Positions 12,153 through 22,159 of a DNA stretch of 64,000 bases are shown here, piece by piece. The notes below the pieces were generated by a model that saw only the letters and a program-made list of their open reading frames with translations, had not been told where the DNA came from and did no database searches. Every line of letters begins with the position of its first letter. The stretch's first letter is position 1. The position numbers were made by a program, and so were the translations under genes. Origin of the DNA: Ursus arctos (taxonomy: Eukaryota > Chordata > Mammalia > Carnivora > Ursidae); the NCBI RefSeq assembly GCF_023065955.2, contig NW_026623089.1, positions 34,812,767 to 34,876,766 of the forward strand. Reading direction: 5' to 3'.

Positions 12153-12859
12153 TATGTTCAAACACGGTCCCTGAATGATGGGATAATACATGATATTTCT
12201 TCTTCTTTGTCTGTTTGCACCTTTAAAGTTTGTACCTCTTATTTTGTAAAAAGAAAGGCATTCTAAAACTCCAAGGAGGAAAGGGGAGGGGTGAAGACAA
12301 GATGAAACAGGCAGGCAGGGCTGCTGGGCAGACATGCTGACACAAGGCAGGCTCCGGGTCTTAGGAAAGTCAGGACCCAGGATGCCTCTGGTTGCCCACT
12401 CCCCATTGGAAAGGGGACAAAAAGGGGCCACCAGGATGCTCATAACAAGAGAGAATGAACATCTTTGTGACCCATCTAAAGTCAGTTCCCTTTAGGTCCA
12501 CCTGAGCCCAGAGAACCAGAACCCTGCCTTGCAGTTGTATAAAATACCAGAATTCGGCTTTCCCTTTTTTTTTTTTTTAAGCAATGTTCATCGCTATAAA
12601 GGAGGCCAGCCTTTCCTCGATGACTCCTGTTCTATGGCAGCAGAGTCCACTCCAGCTCAAGATAAAATTGCTCCTGTCTCAGGGATCTCGTTTTTTCCCT
12701 CCTTCACTAGATCCTTCCTATCAGCAGGCATAGTCTTCTCTCCCACCTAACAAAACCCAGACAGCAGGTTCTCATCCACCAACCTCCCTGTGCCTTCTAT
12801 TCCCCTATGGAGTCAACTCTGCAAGCAAAGTCAGCGTCACACACTGTCTGCATTTCCTC

Positions 12860-13990
12860 ACATCCCTACCATTTCCTTGGAGATGGTTTTTGCTAAGGCA
12901 ACCAATGACTTCCCCGTCAATAGTCCAAGACACGTTTGAGCCCCTCTCCTGCTGGATTACTTGGGCTCAACCGATGAGGCTGACCCTTCCTCACATTTCC
13001 TTTCTCACTTTCCTCATTGTCTTCCTATTTCTCACAGTCCCGCCTCAGTCTCCAATCCTAGCTTCTCCTTCTCTACTCCACCATTAAATGCCGGAGTTCC
13101 TCAGGACTCTGTCCTGGAACTTCTCTTCACACATCGCGCATGAACCAGGGATTCTCATCCATTGCCATGACTTCATTTACTCTCTACAGAGGGACTGCTT
13201 CCAAATCAGTATCTTTAATCAGACCACTCTTCTGAGGGCCACACCCCTTTTTCCAACTGCCCATTTGACAAACTCCACTGGAATCTTCACAATAACCCAT
13301 CATGTCCCAAACATGATGCCCTTAAACCTGCTCCTCTTTGTAGGTCTCGTCTCAGGAAAAGGTAGCACCATCTACCTAGGAGGCTGATCAGGCCATGCTA
13401 GGGAGTGGTCATACTACACCCAATCGACCATCAAATCCTGTCAATCCTCTGCCTCCCACCAAGCCTCTCAAATCCCCTCAACCCCTCTAATCCGCTCTCT
13501 ATAATGCAAACATCATAATTTCACTCCCTCACTTAAAACTTCCAAGGGTTTCCAACTGCTCACCCAGACCTGGCTCCCTAACCTCATCCCAGGTTAGCCA
13601 GCTCACAAGGCTCAGCCTTATTGGTGTTGTTTCCTTTCCCAGAAAACACCGTGTGTTTTCCTGGGACCCAGAACCTGTGCCTAATCCATCCTGTCTGTGA
13701 GAACACTCTCTCTTCTGCTCAGCACCTATATGACACTTACTGATTCTTCTGGCCCCAGCGGGAACATCAACTTCCTCGGGTTGCCCCCCCCATTACACAC
13801 TCCCAGAGCATCCTTTATTTATTACCTCCAACTTTTTAAATATTCCTCACTCTTAATTATCTGCCCAGTACTTGTCTTGTCAAGTAAACTATAGCCTTTA
13901 TAAATTCAACAATTCTGTCTGTATTATTCACAGCAATATCCCCGGCATCCACACTATGTCTGGTTCATGTGAGTTCAATGAATAACAGCT
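12860..13990 (+). repeat. L2 (LINE-2) remnant, long
   Basis: The order of recognisable phrases follows an L2 in sense: ‘gctaaggcaaccaatgactt’, ‘gccggagttcctcaggactc’ (decayed coding region), ‘cactccctcacttaaaactt’ with ‘ccaagggtttccaactgctc’, and the 3' part ending ‘gttcaatgaataa’. The frames are broken. An L2 is CR1-like and lost mobility long ago in placental mammals. Internal gaps are likely. Confidence 0.6.
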
Positions 13991-14133
13991 GTCAAAGGAT
14001 TCTTTAACTGTGGTATCCCTATATATGTGCCAAGAGTAGAAGAGACTGTTATGCTATGTGAATTCTGAGGATAGGGAGAGGAGGCAGGTATCATATCTGG
14101 GGGCAGGGGATTTAAGAAAGGGGTGAGGTTCAA

Positions 14134-14300
14134 GGCGCCTGGGTGGCTCGTGTCATGATCTTTGGGTCCTGGGATCAAGCCTCACATCAGGCTCCCTGCT
14201 CAGTGGGGAGTCTGCTCCTCCCTCTCCCTCTGTCTGCTGCTCCCCCTGCTTGTGCTTGCTGTCAATTAAATAAATAAAATCTTGGAAAAAAAAAAAAAAA
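14134..14300 (+). mobile_element. SINEC (tRNA-Lys-derived carnivore SINE)
   Basis: Begins GGCGCCTGGGTGGCTCGTGT, carries the CT-rich middle and ends with AATAAATAAAATCTT and an A run to 14,300. An 11-bp target duplication with one mismatch flanks it: GTGAGGTTCAA at 14,123-14,133 and GTGAGATTCAA at 14,311-14,321. Antisense to RPP30, only about 70 bp from exon 4. Confidence 0.95.
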
Positions 14301-14370
14301 AGAGTAGGGAGTGAGATTCAACATTAACCAGTACAACTTACAAGGCCAAAAAGAAGAAAAATTAACTTAC

Positions 14371-14445
14371 CAAAACATTGCAGTGAGATGGATCCGAAAC
14401 TATAATTGTCAGTCTAGTTAAAACTTTGATGGGTCTTGATTTTCC
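14371..14445 (-). CDS. RPP30: RPP30 coding exon 4
   Basis: A 75-nt exon encoding 25 residues, GKSRPIKVLTRLTIIVSD then PSHCNVL, as in human RPP30 except V for I. The acceptor AG is at 14,446-14,447 and the donor GTAAGT at 14,365-14,370. It begins and ends in phase 0. A SINEC ends about 70 bp to the left, on the donor side. Confidence 0.97.
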
Positions 14446-14839
14446 CTATAATCAAAAACATTCTATCAAAAAAGTTCAAAATACCAATGACTGATTTTCC
14501 TCTTTACCAGTGGAAAGTAGTCATTAAAAGGTACCAGCAATAAAGGATAGTGACAATCAGTAAAAGCTAGTCTTCCTTCTCAAGGAATTTATAATATAAT
14601 TAGAAAAATTAAGATGTACATGTGTTAAACTACATAATGAGATTATTTAAAGGTTATAGGACTTCAGGAAAAAAGACCATCAAAGAAGTACTGAATTGAT
14701 AGTAAGGGAATGCTTCATGGAAGAGCTGAGTCTTGTGAAGAAGACTGGTAGAGGAAGGAACAGTGCAGGTTAGAGAACCCTACATAAAACTGGGGATATT
14801 TGAATAGCTATTATGGTTCTTAAACAACAAAATACCCAC
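14446..14839 (-). other. RPP30 intron 3
   Basis: A short intron of 394 bp between exons 3 and 4. Text from about 14,650 to 14,790 (‘cttcatggaagagctgagtc’, ‘ggtagaggaaggaacagtgc’) is like antisense L2 3' sequence, strongly diverged. No other feature seen. Confidence 0.5.
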
Positions 14840-14896
14840 CTGTACAATTGGCAAAGTTGTAAAGAGTTCAGAAACAGCTACTGGTTTTTCAATTTC
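14840..14896 (-). CDS. RPP30: RPP30 coding exon 3
   Basis: A 57-nt exon encoding 19 residues, EIEKPVAVSELFTTLPIVQ, identical to the human protein as remembered. The acceptor AG is at 14,897-14,898 and the donor GTGGGT at 14,834-14,839. Phase 0 at both ends. Confidence 0.97.
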
Positions 14897-15494
14897 CTAC
14901 AAAAAACAATACACAGTCACCCTAGATTGTACACATTAACAGAATGAAGCATAATGGAAAACTTAGAATGGGTTTTCAGAAAAGTTAATTTCTGGTACAC
15001 AGAAACACTAAATAAGTTTTTTTTTTTTTTTTAAAAAGGAAGAAATCTGGAGATCAGAGAAACAGTTGGGAACATCAATGGATAGGAGGGATGAAAAATT
15101 GTTTTTAGGTTGAAATAATCTAAAAGGTACAGTTGTTGGCCTGAAGAGAAATATACCCATTTATGAGCATGTTTAAGAGAAATCAATTAGTAATGAGTCC
15201 AGGTCAGTAAAACAAAAAGGATTAAATACTGTGATTACAATTCAGTCAATAACAATGTACTTATAAAAATTATTGAAAGTTATTTAACATCAGCTCAACT
15301 TTGAGAATCCTTCCACCATGCCCTAGTACTTCACAAAAAACTTTGCACTGACTCAGCTGTTTTAACATACAAAATACGATAGTACATAACACAGTGCATT
15401 TAAGAAATATGCTCATCTGTAGCTTCCACATTACTGATATAAACAAAAACAACAGTAAATGCTGGTTATTATTAACCTCAGAAATTGTTTTTAC
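14897..15494 (-). other. RPP30 intron 2
   Basis: A 598-bp AT-rich intron between exons 2 and 3 with a 16-base T run near 15,016. I see no repeat that can be named and no open frame of interest; the frame reading through from exon 2 is intronic past the donor. Confidence 0.6.
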
Positions 15495-15550
15495 CTGTTT
15501 CTTTTCCTTAAATTCAACAACATGATTGATGGCAACAACTGAATAGCCAA
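15495..15550 (-). CDS. RPP30: RPP30 coding exon 2
   Basis: A 56-nt exon. With the last base of exon 1 it encodes LGYSVVAINHVVEFKEKKQ; human differs by I and D at two places. The acceptor AG is at 15,551-15,552 after a T-rich tract and the donor GTAA at 15,491-15,494. The first codon is split 1+2 with exon 1 (C then TT gives Leu). The open frame continuing beyond the donor is intron. Confidence 0.97.
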
Positions 15551-16949
15551 CTGAAAAGAAAAATTGAACATTCTTGTTAAACGTAACAACCTCTTTCCTG
15601 TACACATAGGCTCAGCTCAATTCATGTCAAGATTAGGGGTCAGTAGGAACAGTGGTTGTGGGTATAGGCTCTGGTGTCAGACTGCCTGCTTTCAAATCTA
15701 AGTATTATCACTTACAAGTTACTTCACTTCAAGCTTCAGGTTCTTCAACTGTCAAATGGTGTTAACAGAACTTACCTCACATAACTGTCATGAGAAATAA
15801 ATAGGATAATAAGCATAGGATGATTCAGAGCAGTGCCTGACACAGAGGCAGGGCTGTTTGACCTCTGTGATGTATCATTAGCATGATACCTTTTTCTTCG
15901 CTCATTTCTTTTGCTTTTTACCCTTTCTACTTCCTTCAGAGGCCCTTTTCCTAGGGCGAAACGGAGTAATCACTCCCTCACACCACTGCTCACTTCTCCT
16001 TTCCAGCTGCCCACCATCAGTAGATTGGGAACTTTCTGAGACCAGGGCCTTGCTTTATCAGACTCAATATAGCATTGTTCTGGACATTCAGACTACCAAA
16101 AATATGTCTGAATCATGACTCCTATCTTTAAGTTATTTAAATACCAATGCCAACGACAGGATACTAGTATTAAAAGATAATGCATATTAATGCCAGAAGA
16201 ATGGTTCTCTCTCTCATTAGTTTGTTTGATTTCCTTCTTTCCTTCTTCCCCCTCAAATAGTTAATAAGCACCAATTACTTGACAGGCTCCACAGAAACCG
16301 CCTTATTTTTAAACTTCTCTATCCCCACACTTTGTAGTGGAAGGAAGAAGACAACAGTCATGATTAACTCCAATAATTAAAAAGGGTCTTATCTCTCAGG
16401 GCTTTGCTGCCCTTGGATTCAAACATGAATAACATTCTAGCATTCTGGCCACGAGGCTCCCCTCTCACCCGCCTAGTACGTCTTCCCTCCTCCCCCTACC
16501 TCCCCTTCTTTTTAATAATATTATTCCCACAATGTCACCCTCACGCCCCCCCCCCTTTGAATCAATTTTCCGAATTGCTCTGATACAGCCGTGAGGCAGA
16601 AAGGGGTGATACTAAAAGCACGGTGTAGGAGACTTATACATTTGGAAGCCCTGGCTTCTGCCATCCATCAGCTTTGGGGCTCTGTGCAAATCTCCCATCC
16701 TCTCACAGCCTGTTTTTCCAATTTGCAGGGGAGAAGGAGCTAGACCGGGTAACAGCTCCCAAGTGCCTTCGAGTTTCCCGCGCCCGGGATTAGAGCATCA
16801 CCGCGGCGGCATCAGCTACCAGTACATCCCCGAGATCCCAGGAGACCTGACGAGGACAGGCCCTCGAGTCCCCCCTGTACGTGGCCCGACGGTCTGGGGG
16901 GCAGCGAGGCTAGGCAGGTACCGCGGCCCACAAAACCCGGGAGACTCAC
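15551..16949 (-). other. RPP30 intron 1
   Basis: A 1.4-kb intron. It contains a MIR at about 15,645-15,850, pyrimidine-rich text at 15,890-16,000 and 16,460-16,560 including a run of C near 16,546, and, at its gene-proximal end, part of the promoter CpG island. Nothing else is recognised. Confidence 0.65.
15645..15850 (+). repeat. MIR SINE
   Basis: The MIR order is seen in sense: ‘ggctctggtgtcagactgcc’, ‘attatcacttacaagttact’, ‘cttcaactgtcaaatggtgt’, ‘cttacctcacataactgtca’ and ‘gagcagtgcctgacacagag’. It is well preserved for a MIR and lies antisense in RPP30 intron 1. Confidence 0.75.
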
Positions 16950-17031
16950 GGTGAGCTGCGTTCTCCACCAACCCGCGCAGAGCCTTCAGGTCGGAACCCG
17001 CTCGCAGGTCCAAATCCGCGAACACAGCCAT
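16950..17031 (-). CDS. RPP30: RPP30 coding exon 1 (start codon)
   Basis: Codes for MAVFADLDLRAGSDLKALRG then LVENAAH, with one base of the next codon, then a GTGAGT donor at 16,944-16,949. It matches human RPP30 with one change (N for T). The start codon is at 17,031-17,029. An in-frame upstream ATG at 17,094-17,092 would add 21 residues (MAEGAGPTAAQTGSRRSCDFS); it was not chosen because the family protein starts MAVFADL and because that ATG is part of the ZNF143 promoter element. Exons 1 to 6 together give 144 residues. Confidence 0.97.
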
Positions 17032-17091
17032 GCTGAAGTCACATGACCGTCGCGAGCCCGTCTGCGCAGCCGTAGGACCCGCCCCCTCTGC

Positions 17092-17109
17092 CATGCTGGG
17101 AATTGTAGT
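17092..17109 (-). promoter_or_regulatory. ZNF143/THAP11 (SBS) promoter motif
   Basis: The minus strand reads ACTACAATTCCCAGCATG, which matches the long ZNF143/THAP11 submotif (ACTACAAnTCCCAGnAtGC) as remembered. It lies about 60 bp upstream of the RPP30 start codon, in the position and orientation usual for housekeeping promoters bound by this factor. The minus-strand ATG at its end is the in-frame upstream ATG discussed under exon 1. Confidence 0.85.
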
Positions 17110-18000
17110 TTACCTGCGCAGCCCGCCCCTCCCTCCACTCGAGTAAGTATTCGCTTTAAGGTTCTAAGGCACTTGCCTCGCCTACAAGTACCAGCAAAAG
17201 TTAGTGTGTTAAAATCCACAGCCTCACTTCAATCCTTCTTTGCCTTATTCTGAATGAGAATGTTGGGTTTCCCTCAGAGACGTTCACATCTCCCACCATT
17301 CCTTCTAGAAAATACTGTGGGGAAAGTGATTCTTTGGCGAACCGGACACTTTTGCCAAGGGCTGGTAGCACTTTTGAAACAGTCATAAGAAACCTTTTTC
17401 CCTCTGCCTCCTAAAATTCAGTTTGTTCTTTAAAATGGTCTTATCGGGAAGAGGGAGAACTGACGAGAAGACCTCGGAGAAAGGGTGTCTTTGTCCAATC
17501 AGAACGGCGGTCCCCAGCACGCGGCTTTGTCTTGCGGTCACCGTCTCCAGCCACGAGATGGCAGGGCTCTCTCTAGGACGAGCGGTGAGCCCCAGTACTG
17601 GTTTAGCCAGACAGGTTCGACAAGGGAGATGCAAAATTGGAATGTGTCAGTTTTCCATCTGAGAAGGGTACAAAGTGGTATATATCCCACACATTTGATG
17701 TTTCCACATTTTTGGACCTCATTTCAATGAACTCTCGAAGATTGATAAATTATCCGACAAAATTGTGGAACTATAGTTTACATCGGTGCTTCTCAAACTG
17801 TGACGAAGGGCCAGTCTCGCCTCCACTCCATCCTACGTACCCTACCCCGCCTCCAATTCTTCGCAGACCGGTACGTGGTCCCTTGTGCATTCCGGGTAAG
17901 CAGCTCTGGCCTCATAAAACTGATTTGACGACAACCGAATTGCCTATACTCGGCCGAATAAGAAGAGTCCACTAACTGGGGGTTAAATATCCAGACAATA
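17110..18000. other. region upstream of RPP30, CpG-containing, with CCAAT box
   Basis: The stretch 17,420-17,940 has more CpG than its surroundings and a CCAATCAG NF-Y type box at 17,495-17,502, followed by GAGCGGTGAGC (17,580-17,590), which resembles a splice donor. Several overlapping open frames (17,383-17,975, both strands) have no similarity I recognise. It could be a secondary or divergent promoter giving a noncoding RNA on the plus strand. That is inference only. Confidence 0.35.
17551..17564 (+). promoter_or_regulatory. CTCF-like motif
   Basis: CCACGAGATGGCAG matches the CTCF core (CC-A-S-Y-AG-R-K-GGC-R-S) with one departure (G for Y). It is about 500 bp upstream of the RPP30 start codon, between the RPP30 promoter and the HTR7 side. 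Confidence 0.35.
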
Positions 18001-18579
18001 CCAAAGTGCCGTAAACATTTCTAAGCAGTTTCAATTTCTGTACTTAAAACAAACAGTACATAGATAGTCTCCGGTTTATGGACCACACCTTGATTAGTGC
18101 TCCTTGACATGCTTTCTTTCCTGATTTCAGAAGGGAATTTTAAGAGGGCTCTATTCCCTGTGGTAGCATGCAATTCTCCTTTTGGTTAAATTTAGTAAAG
18201 AAGAAATATTTTGCTTTTTTCCAATACTTGTCATTTCCTAAGTAAGAACAGAAGAATTTTTTACTTCTGTAAATGGAACAAGGTCATGCAAAGCAAACTC
18301 AGCTTTTCATCAGAAAATCTAGTGTTAATTTTGCAGGATCATACAGGCATCTTCACCTATGACCACAAAATCTAGATTGGTCAGAAATGTGACCAACGTG
18401 TGGTGAAGGTGAATAAGATAACTGATTCTTTGATGTCAGCATTAGACTAAATAGGGCTTCTTTCTTTGAAAGTCATGGTGCTCTTGTTGTGAACTGTACC
18501 ATTTAGACTTCTTTTCTTATCTTAACCGCAGGCCTAGGTGAAGAGGAAAAGAAAGGGGGAGAAAGAAAGTGAATAAATA

Positions 18580-18687
18580 AGAATCACTGAACACTTTACT
18601 GAGGGCCAGCTAATTTGGCCAGCCTATTTGGTAAGTACTTAGATATCTTATTTAATTTTCAAAGCAACTGTGAGTTAGGTACTGTTT

Positions 18688-18718
<31 letters not shown>

Positions 18719-18760
18719 GTTTAGCAACATCTGCATTTTATATCCGAGAAATCTATGGCT
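18580..18760 (-). repeat. MIR-like fragment with a GTTTT pentamer run
   Basis: The text ‘actgaacactttactgaggg’, ‘tatcttatttaattttcaaa’ and ‘gagttaggtactg’ fits MIR in antisense. It is interrupted at about 18,684-18,722 by a (TTTTG)n run of roughly six units, after which MIR-like text seems to resume (‘cattttatatccgagaaatc’). Confidence 0.45.
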
Positions 18761-18839
18761 CAGGTAATAGGGATAGAACTATATGTAGATCCAGGCAATT
18801 TGGCTCACTTTTCTCTTCCTGTACTGTCTCCTGGGCAAA

Positions 18840-20490
18840 GCAAGCAGTGGGGAGAGTTGGAGGTTGGGAAGGGACAAGGGAAAGATAGGATGGGATGGTG
18901 ATAGGGAAGAGGAACAAGGAAGAAGGTTCAGAAGTTGGCCTGCAGGGAAAGCTGAGGCAGCAAGGATCTGAAGTTTGAAGGAGACCCTAAAAATTTCTGC
19001 CTGGAAAATAATAGTACTGCATAATTACTCTATGTACTTTGTGTCCATTATCTGATGTATCCATTTTGTATCCACTTTGTATCCATTATCTGATTAATTA
19101 TCACAACCAGCCAGTGAGGGAGATATTGTTATTCTTATTATATCTGAGGTCAGAGAAGATGGATGGCTCTTGAGTCATTTCCTGTTCCTTGGGGAGTTTA
19201 GAAAGAAAGGGTGGCTTTTGGTATCCAAAGCAACCTTTGAGCCCTTCTTGGTCTCCCCAAAGGCCTGTCTTTCTTGAGCTGGTCTTCAAAAGTCAGTGTG
19301 TGTTCAGCTAATCTTTGGCCTTATCCTCTTTTCACTTGGTTCCCCTTTCGTAAATGAGCACTCCACTGGGCCCCTGTCCCCTGGCACCTTATGATTGGGG
19401 GTGGGGGGCACAAGGCAAAAAAGCAATATTATAACACGATTTGCACAGGCATCTAGCAGGGTTTTCTCTCCCAGATTGCGGGGAGTTTGAGAGATTTGGA
19501 GGTGATAAAGGATGTTTTCCTGGAAGAGGGATTGCTTGATTTGGATTTTGATGCATGGACTGAGGAGTAACAAGGTGCAGAGGTCGAGGGTTTATCCGGA
19601 AGTGGCACAAAGTAGACAGTGCTCCCTCAAAATCTGCAGATTTAATCAATGAACTCTTGAGCTCTTGTTCACCTTCATACCCACATCATCACTCCTGTAG
19701 CTGTTGGATGTGTTCAATGATCTAAGCACATGGCTGAAATCCACTGAAATATGCATATGGTATGCTGGCATGATACACCAGCCATCCAAAAAGAACCCCC
19801 TCTTTTTTCCCCAATGATGGAGCACTTACAGGAGCTCCGGTGCAGATCGAAAAATGGTGCCCTTCCTCTAGGCAGACTTGTATTTGCTCCCATTCGCCAC
19901 ATGGCTGGTAAGTCTGTAGTGAATGATCTGCCCGTCTTTTTCCAGAGCTCCTAATAAAACATACTACAGTAGTTAATTGCTAAACCTAGAACTCTAATGG
20001 TACTCCATACGACCTCACCAATCCGGGAAGGCTCTCTCAATAATTCCTCTCTCATCGTTTTGTCTTCCCCTAGAAACTCCCATTACTGACCTGATATCTT
20101 CTGAATTTATCCATCTTCTGAGCCAGGGTAGTCTACCCCTGTTTGCAATGTTAACTAGTTGGTTTTTGTTTTTGTTTTTAACGTGCAATTAAAATGAAAG
20201 TGAAATTTTTTTATGTCTATATTTCTATCAGAAGTTTATAATGAAAAACAGATAGAAAAGGCTCATATATTATAAAAATTAGCCTTGCGAAAATAAAGAA
20301 TATTCTTACCTCTTTAAGATGCAAAGTATGCCTGTGACAAAAGAATACACCTCAAGAAGACATTAGGAAAGAAATTGAAGGAAGAACTGGTATTTGGAAA
20401 GATGTGTGATGATAAACTGAGTGAATGGAAAGAGGAGGACTGAAATTTCAACCAGGGTTGGTTTTTTAATACAGGTCAAATAAGTGGTTC
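18840..20490. other. intergenic stretch without recognised features
   Basis: Between RPP30 and HTR7. It has purine-rich text at 18,840-18,950, a local imperfect duplication of TTGTATCCATTATCTGAT-like units at about 19,040-19,096, and several open frames of 60 to 90 codons (19,101-19,954) that I do not recognise and that lack any obvious domain. No repeat family could be named. Confidence 0.4.
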
Positions 20491-20493
20491 TAT

Positions 20494-20995
20494 TAGTCAG
20501 GGTTCTCCAGAGAAACAGAACCAAAAAAGTGTGTGTGTCAGATGAGTGATTGGCTCAGGGGATTATGGAGGCTGACGAGTCCCCAGATCTGTGAGTGGCC
20601 AGCTGGAGGCCCAGGAGAGCTGCTGATGTAGCTCCAGTTTGAAGGACGCAGGCTCAAGACCCAGGAAGAGCTGATATTTCAGCTGGAGTCCAATGAGAGA
20701 AAAAACGCAAAACAAAAACCAAAAAACATTGTCCCAGCTTGAAGGCACTCAGGCAGGAGGAATCCTTCCTTACCTGAGGAAGGATGGGACTTTTGGTTCT
20801 ATTCAGGCCTCCACCTGATGGATGAAGTCCCCCTATATTAGGGAGGTTAATTCTGCTTTACTCAGCCAACTGATTCAAATGTTAATCTCATTCAGGGAAA
20901 AAACCTCAAACACACCCAGAATAATGTTTGACCAAATATCTGGGTACCCTGTGGCCCAGTAAAGTTGATAGATAAAATTACCCATCACAGTGATG
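20494..20995. repeat. ancient interspersed repeat, L1M 3'-end type by recall
   Basis: The opening ‘attagtcagggttctccaga’, middle ‘gaggttaattctgctttact’ and end ‘aataatgtttgaccaaatat’ with ‘aaaattacccatcaca’ form a familiar mammalian repeat that I associate with old L1 3' ends. The family name is uncertain. A short open frame across it (20,563-20,748, minus) is not a gene. Confidence 0.5.
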
Positions 20996-21059
20996 CTGCC
21001 TTGAAATTGTGGCATATTAAGTGAAAACAAAAATTGCTCAGGCAACTACAACTTCTTAA

Positions 21060-22150
21060 CCAAAGGCAAGTTTACAAAGAATGTTTATTGAAAGCAAAAG
21101 AAAGAACAGGTCCTAAACAGAAATCAGCATTTGCAAACATAATAACTATAAATTCTATTGCTCAGTGTGTTGGAAATACAGCTTGGAACTCGCAGGATAA
21201 ATGACATTTAAAAATCAAGCTATTTTGGGCATTTTCTATTGCAGGCGATAATCAAGTAGATATATACAAGCTATTTGTGTTGTTGAAAATTTCGATATGA
21301 CTAAATATCATCTGGAAATGGAGCCCCCCAGAAAAGGCACATCATTAGGAAATGGATTTTCTTGTGTGTATGGAGAAGAATTTTGAGAATTTTAAAGTAG
21401 ATTTGTCAGAATTGGTAACCATGACTACAGATGGGATTCCTGCAGGGGTCATTTTTAACATCAGACTTATGAAACATAAGCACAATGTGACAAGATTTTG
21501 TCAAGACACAGAATTTTAGCCAATTTATTGTACCATTGACTAGAAACCATTTTGAGCTCTAAACTTAAATACTGTACAAAAATAATAGCCATGGTAGTTA
21601 ACCACTCAGCTCCAAATACCTGTAAATGGATGAAGTGGATGTTGAAAAATTTTGAATTGCAGAAAGATATTTTCTTGTTAATATTGTCAAGGAAAATATC
21701 ACCACCTTGGCTCATCAGTGAAGACTGGGTCAGATTTAGTCTTTTTTTTTTTTTTTTTTTTTAAGATTTTATTTATTTATTTGACAGAGACAGCCAGAGA
21801 GAGAGGGAACACAAGCAGGGGGAGTGGGAGAGGAAGAAGCAGGCTTCCAGCAGAGGACCCTGATGTGGGGCTCGATCCCAGAACGCTGGGATCACACCCT
21901 GAGCCGAAGGCAGACACTTAAGGACTGCGCCACCCAGGCCCCCCCAGATTTAGTCTTTTGGTTGACGATATATCTCCTTCAAATATTTGGATCTCCCCGA
22001 ATCACATAAACTGATTTGTTCATAGATAACAAAATTGTGTCATTGGGAAACTCATCTGGCTAGGAATAATCTAGGTCATTTTCTGCACAGAAACTGGTTT
22101 TCAGCTATGAAAATTATGGTCTAACCTCATACTGTAGCATCAAGACTATG
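21060..22150 (+). pseudogene. decayed hAT-type transposase-like sequence (Charlie/GTF2IRD2-like)
   Basis: On the plus strand, frames joined across stops show an ordered set of hAT-transposase-like pieces: ‘QVDIYKLFVLL’ near 21,255, ‘ENFKVDLSELVTMTTDGIPA’-like text (actual ‘NFENFKVDLSELVTMTTDG’) near 21,385-21,435, a decayed ‘YCTID.KPF.ALNL’ (compare the family's HCIIHQ motif) near 21,530, and ‘KWMLKNFELQKDIFLL’ near 21,630 (compare RWLSRGKVLKRFFELREE). The order and spacing match this family from memory. Stops and frameshifts show it is dead. A SINEC (21,746-21,945) interrupts it; the text after the SINE (‘DLVFWLTIYLLQIFG’) may continue the protein. It could be a genomic Charlie remnant or a retrocopy of a domesticated gene. 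Confidence 0.5.
21746..21945 (-). mobile_element. SINEC inserted in the hAT fossil
   Basis: A minus-strand SINEC: T run, ‘aagattttatttatttattt’, then ‘agaggaagaagcaggcttcc’ and the reversed head near 21,930. A 14-bp exact target duplication, AGATTTAGTCTTTT, is at 21,732-21,745 and 21,946-21,959. Confidence 0.96.
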
Positions 22151-22159
22151 ATCCAAAAA

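Larger units (their letters stand above)
11204..14370 (-). other. RPP30 intron 4
   Basis: This intron holds a short MIR-like piece (about 11,490-11,560), a Tigger-like DNA element (11,798-12,152), a long L2 remnant (about 12,860-13,990) and a SINEC (14,134-14,300). The stretch 12,160-12,850 shows a 14-base T run near 12,566 but nothing else recognised. The open frames at 12,890-13,387 are in the L2 and are not genes. Confidence 0.65.
1..17031 (-). other. RPP30: RPP30 gene, 5' half (exons 1-6 and introns)
   Basis: This is the gene span of the p30 protein subunit of ribonuclease P and RNase MRP, which process the 5' ends of tRNA precursors and rRNA precursors in the nucleus and nucleolus. Six coding exons were found by matching the remembered mammalian protein; they join in frame and give 144 N-terminal residues of a protein of about 268 residues. 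The C-terminal exons were looked for between positions 1 and 4984 and not found, so they should lie outside the window. The gene starts about 11 kb from HTR7, on the opposite strand, which fits the human arrangement as remembered. Confidence 0.95.
16745..17130. promoter_or_regulatory. RPP30 promoter CpG island
   Basis: GC- and CpG-rich sequence over exon 1, the start of intron 1 and the region upstream. It contains a GTCACATGAC E-box-like palindrome at 17,038-17,047, two CTGCGCAG NRF1-like half sites (17,062 and 17,114), GC boxes (CCGCCCC) and the ZNF143 element at 17,092-17,109. There is no TATA box. This is the usual layout of a housekeeping promoter, fitting RNase P expression in all cells. 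Transcription start is inferred to be between 17,035 and 17,090. Confidence 0.75.

Noticed and set aside
12890..13387. Overlapping plus-strand open frames that could suggest a small gene
   Set aside because: They lie in an L2 remnant; the text follows the L2 order.
17383..17975. A cluster of open frames upstream of RPP30 that could be a divergent gene
   Set aside because: They overlap in different frames on both strands, products are not recognisable and no splice-joined protein could be built.
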